This document shows positions 60,138 through 64,000 of a stretch of DNA of 64,000 nt, one piece after another (position 1 is the stretch's first letter; every line of letters begins with the position of its first letter). The position numbers were made by a program, and so were the translations under genes. The DNA comes from Papaver somniferum (lineage: Eukaryota; Streptophyta; Magnoliopsida; Ranunculales; Papaveraceae): assembly GCF_003573695.1 (NCBI RefSeq), contig NC_039364.1:229068784-229132783 (forward strand), written 5' to 3'. The notes under the pieces were generated by a model. It had not been told where the DNA came from, made no database searches, and saw nothing but the letters and a program-made list of their open reading frames with translations.

Positions 60138-60936
60138 TCCCAAAAAGTCCAATCCCATTAAAAACCAAATTTTCTTGTAGATAATGTGTTAGTTAAATTT
60201 CCTTTTGTATATATTTTGTGCTCATCCATTGTGACTCCTAATATGATGGATTTTTGCCTTGAATAACGGAGTTTTAATCGAGCTTTCGCCGTACAATCGG
60301 GTATTCTCTCTCCTTTTACTCTACTCAGCATGTTCCTCTTCATATATTTTTATAATTCTTTCCATATTTTGAAACATTGAGGACAATGTTTAGTTTAGGT
60401 TTGGGGGTATAGAGTAGATACCACGATAATATGCCATAATTGAAAACAAAACTCCATCTTTTTGAAAAAATTGAAAAATTCCAAAAAAATTGAAAAATCA
60501 AAATAAAAAATTAAAAAATTAAAAAATCATAAAAATGGAGCTCATTTACCTTGAAATGTTGACTCTTGTGCAAATATGTAATTTTTAGGAGTCTTAGTCT
60601 AGATATTTAGGCACCCTGATTCTAGCACAATTCACATAGTGATAAGAAATTTGCACGCGCACGATCTACCAATACATGTATGGCCTCGATCTTCAAGGTG
60701 TTTGATAGGAAGTCACGATTGCCAATCACTTTAGAATACTGAACGAAACTTGACTAGCTTGTTCTTTGGTTGGTTGGGATAGAAGGTGGAGGTTACATTA
60801 AGAAAGACAACCATCGAATTTAACTGGGTGCATCAAAAAGGGCTACCTCTTGCAAAGTGTCATGTAATTTTTTGTTTCTTTTTGTTATGTATCAAAAGAG
60901 CTACCATATGTAAAAATCAATTTCAAGTTCTTGTCA

Positions 60937-60992
60937 AAAAAAAAAAAAAAAAAAAAAAAAACGATGTATATATTCAAAAAAAAAAAAAAAAA
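60937..60992 (+). repeat. A-rich simple repeat
   Basis: Two runs of about 20 or more A separated by CGATGTATATATTC. Low-complexity sequence whose exact length is unreliable in assemblies. Confidence 0.7.
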
Positions 60993-61611
60993 AAATCAAA
61001 ACAAAAAATCAAGTATTTATCAATTCCATCTCTCTTGTTCCAAAAATAAAAGAGAGTAGTCAATGTAAATAAGAGTCATGTAAAGAGTCATTTTGTTGTT
61101 TCATTGTAATAAGCAAGGAGGGTGTATGCCATTGATGTACAACGCGAGTAATTGTGAAATACCTCCAACTCATTCACAATTCTCGTAAAGTCCGGACAGC
61201 TAGCTAGATTTCGACCTTGGTTCTTAGCCTGAGAAACTATCTCTTGGTGATTAGTAGTCATAACATCCGATCTTTCTTTACACATGTGTAGATACACTTT
61301 ACACTCTTATCACATGTCTTTATTTGTTATCAGTGCTAGGATTGTGCCTTCGATAGCTAGATTGACATCTCCATTTTGCTGTGAGCTTAACTGACTTGCA
61401 CATGTCACATTTGATGGAATCTGAGCTTATATTTTGACCTAGAACTTTGTAGGTACGTTCTAAGCAAACCTTCACGAGACTTCAACTCGTCCACTAGGGA
61501 CACTTAGTGGTTTAAAAGGCTTAGTGCATACGCTAAATGCATTCGAGAGACCAGCGACAGTGGTATAGGTAGGATTTCCTTAGTTTTGTTTTACTTGAGG
61601 ACAAGTAAAAT

Positions 61612-61627
61612 TCAGGTTTGGGGTATT
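61612..61627 (+). other. Polypurine tract of the Athila-like element
   Basis: TTCAGGTTTGGGGTAT immediately precedes the 3' LTR. The G-rich core (GGTTTGGGG) is the usual plus-strand primer of plant Gypsy elements of this branch. Confidence 0.65.
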
Positions 61628-63554
61628 TGATGAGTGCTAAAAAGTGCATATTTCTATATATTTTTCTTGGCATTTAACTCATCTTTTGTGCATTAATTCT
61701 ACATTTTATCCCATATTCTGTATTTTCATTGTTTTCAAGAATAAATATTTTTCTTACTTAATTTTGCATTTTTAGGTAATAAATAAAGTCTGGATGATTC
61801 GGAGCGGAAAAGAGCTGAAGAGTGGTGAAAAGCCGGAAAAATTACGCAACCGCGAAGAACGTTGTGCACAAAACCAAGAGGCTAGAAGGTCTTGAAGAAG
61901 AAGAATTGTCCTTAAAGAAGATATGGGCTTGGCATACCCAAGGCCCAAAACCCTTACTCAAACACATTCCACTATCCAAGCCCGTCTCGGATTTCAGCCG
62001 TCAGATCGAAGCATCTCAGCATCCTACGGTCGCTCCATCATCGCACATCAAACTCCGAAGCCCCCGCTTTACATCGCAACGCCCATCTCCATCTTGGGTC
62101 GTCCGTTTTGCTACATCCCTTCATCCGACGGTCGCTCCACGCTTACCTCCGTATCGCCGTTGGATCCACCTACCATCTTCACATCCGACGGATCTCCTCG
62201 CTGCGCATCAACTTCAGATGATTCCGCTCAACACCTTAGCCATCAAACCCATCGACCCAAAACAAACACCCACCTTCTTCTTCCCCAAAACTCACTTCCC
62301 CCAAATTTCTCCTCTTCCCCCGACCATGGCAGACACTGCCATGTCTGCTCCGCCGTCTCCATCTCCACCACGACCACAAGGACACCACCACCATCACCTA
62401 CCTCTTCCCTAGTCGTGTCTGTCTTGTTCTTAGCATTAATTTTTGATGCTACCAAGAAGACAAACATAGCTAGGGTTTCACAGTGGAGAGAAGAAGGAAA
62501 TTGGAGCAGCGTTCGAGTAGAGGATTAGCAGAGGAGGAGAAGTACAAGCATGGGTCGAGTCTATTTGCATCAGAGGGTGAGTTAATTTTATCGAAACCCT
62601 AATCCTGCTGATTTGGGGATTTTCAATTTAGGGTTTGTAGAAATTTAGGGTTCTGTAAACTATAAATTGATGTTATGGGTGTTGTAGAAATCATCTCTGG
62701 ACTAGCCAGTAGACATTTTGAAGAAATTCTCTTTACAATTTCAAATTCAGTTCCTTTATCACAGTTGTTTATTTTTGAATGTTGTGTGTTGTGGTTGAAT
62801 TATTTTGTATGATGAATGCTTGTGTGTGTAACATGTTTAGCATGAGCTAAACTGCATTAGGCTGAGGCTCAGTGAAGCCTTGTGCACTGTCAAATGATAA
62901 GTTGCTAGGATAGTTAACTCCTTGCCCTGTTTTGCTTGAGCATTGGGAAGAGATTAATGCTCATAGTGCCTGTGATTGATTGTTCTGTCAAAAGACAGTC
63001 AATGCTAGGGGTAAACTAGGGAGCAAATTAGTTTTCCTCCCATTCTAGATGTATGCATAGGATTTTCAACTCAACCTAGAAATATGTTGTTTGATTAGGA
63101 CACAAGGTGGATCCTAAGCCTTAGCTTAGCCACAAATCCTTTGCAGTCACTTAAATTCAGTTCTATTTTGCTCCTTGTTCAGTTTATCTCCTTGCCTGTT
63201 TTGCCTGTTTTTCTTGCATTTTGAAGTTGTTGTGCACTGAAATCAGTGCACAAACTCCCCCTGCCCTTGGCTTACAGCCTTGGTTCCCTGCTTTTGTTAT
63301 TTCACATCCTATGCCATTTAATCTTTGTTGTGCTGCCTTCTTGTGTTAATTGCTTTGCTTTGCTAACTGTTTTAGTGCTATTCACTGCCTTCATCCATCA
63401 CTGGTCACTGCCATAGTGCCTTGTCTCCATTGCTAGCTTAGGAAAACTTCTTGTATGCTCCCACTCCCTGTGGAAAAACCCCTACTCATCCCTATACTAT
63501 AAAACTTGGCCTTGTATACTTGCAAGTTTTGTGTGCAACCCCATTTTCACACCA
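61628..63554 (+). repeat. 3' LTR of the Athila-like element
   Basis: The LTR is 1,927 bp and nearly identical to 51617-53554. Differences include short deletions at about 61795, 61840 and 61853 and scattered substitutions. It ends TTCACACCA followed by the ATACC duplication. The frame 61923-62528 parallels that in the 5' LTR. Confidence 0.95.
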
Positions 63555-63559
63555 ATACC
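63555..63559 (+). other. Target-site duplication ATACC, right copy
   Basis: Second copy of the duplicated target of the Athila-like insertion. Confidence 0.9.
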
Positions 63560-64000
63560 CCCGTTTCAGACGATGTAGTATATCCTGTTTACGAAACCGA
63601 TGATGGTTTAGAGGAACCAGTTTATCTTGAGATCGAGTCAAACGATTTAGAAACAATAGTCTTAGATGAACTCGTAGAGATTAGCGAGGATGAACCTGAC
63701 TTAGAAAAATCAATTGCCGACCTAGAAATTAGGGAGGTTATGACCAGTCTATCTAGAGACGCCGAAAACTCTAAGTTTGGGGGTGAGTATCATTCTCCAT
63801 GTGCTTTAACTCTTAGTAAGGTCCCTCACTTGGGACTTGACATCAATGCCTCAACCATCTTACAAGATTATCTTCATAATCGTTTTCCAGAACCTAATGA
63901 TATCCAACAAGAGTCTCAAATGTTAGAAACCCATCCTCTGGTTGATGTGGTTAACCCAGGCAATAATACCAAGATTGATTTTGTTTTCCCACCAAATAGT
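63556..64000 (+). pseudogene. Outer Gypsy element ORF, second part, runs off the edge
   Basis: From the insertion border a plus frame is open without a stop to the window end (about 148 codons). The product is acidic, with segments such as VYETDDGLEEPVYLEIES and LEKSIADLEIREVMTSL. If the inner element and one target copy are ignored, the frame is the same as that of the acidic ORF ending at 51616. This is therefore the interrupted remainder of one ORF of the outer element. Its function is not recognised. Confidence 0.7.

Larger units (their letters stand above)
59946..61611 (+). mobile_element. Non-coding 3' region of the Athila-like element
   Basis: About 1.7 kb without a supported gene where Athila elements may carry an envelope-like ORF. 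It includes a tandem repeat at 59978-60137, AT-rich simple sequence at 60465-60535 and A-runs at 60937-60992. The lysine-rich frame 60786-61049 arises from these A-runs. Confidence 0.75.
51617..63554 (+). mobile_element. Complete Athila-like Ty3/Gypsy retrotransposon
   Basis: The element is 11,938 bp, bounded by ATACC on both sides. Its parts are: 5' LTR, Asp-tRNA primer site, leader, gag, protease, reverse transcriptase and RNase H, integrase, a 1.7 kb non-coding tail, a polypurine tract and the 3' LTR. The domain order PR-RT-RH-INT is that of Ty3/Gypsy. The absence of a chromodomain, the Asp-tRNA primer and the gag sequence (TLKDYMYPTRA, ENPYHHVREFEE) fit the Athila/Tat branch. No envelope-like ORF or second RNase H is seen after integrase. 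Gag-pol is split by about nine frame breaks, so it is not autonomous as read. Confidence 0.92.

Noticed and set aside
60786..61049. Lysine-rich 87-codon frame
   Set aside because: It is produced by A-runs in the non-coding tail of the Athila-like element.

Overview
The window is AT-rich plant nuclear DNA. It holds three recognisable host genes, all on the minus strand and inside 28.4-41.4 kb, between long stretches of nested retrotransposons. The genes are intron-rich: a 15-exon chloroplast iron-sulfur scaffold gene, a VIN3-like Polycomb-associated gene and an intronless DUF538 gene. Their presence points to a dicot-like angiosperm. The dominant LTR family looks to me like those of Papaveraceae (poppy relatives), but that is a weak memory-based inference.

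Left part, 1-27 kb. Several copies of one Copia/Sirevirus-like family lie in both orientations. They share an LTR beginning TGTTAGAGCA, an initiator-Met-tRNA primer site (TGGTATCAGAGC-like), multiple polypurine tracts, and gag remains with zinc knuckles and a coiled coil. No pol gene is visible in any copy. One LTR (14182-20066) is split by a 3.2 kb hAT element with an 8-bp target duplication. That element carries a BED zinc-finger remnant and a frameshifted CC-type glutaredoxin (ROXY-type) gene fragment. Another LTR (20947-23464) adjoins an L1-type LINE that ends in the middle of its reverse transcriptase.

Gene island, 27-43 kb. HCF101 (28386-32560) encodes the 532-residue plastid [4Fe-4S] scaffold needed for photosystem I. 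A VRN5/VIL1-like gene (33183-36627 coding, 715 residues: PHD, FN3, VID) follows head-to-tail about 0.6 kb upstream of it; its 5' UTR carries an intron and a two-codon uORF. A small secreted DUF538 protein lies at 40936-41418. Next to it are a direct repeat, an array of eight roughly evenly spaced 20-bp palindromes, and an RTE-type LINE remnant.

Right part, 43-64 kb. This is a three-level nest. A minus-strand Sirevirus-like element (43326-48566) is broken by a Gypsy-type element (LTR 48567-50127). That element is itself split by a complete 11.9 kb Athila-like Gypsy element (51617-63554) with two 1.93 kb LTRs and the target duplication ATACC. The inner element has about 1 percent LTR divergence by eye, yet its gag-pol frame is broken about nine times.

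The host genes show no common pathway; their proximity is positional only.
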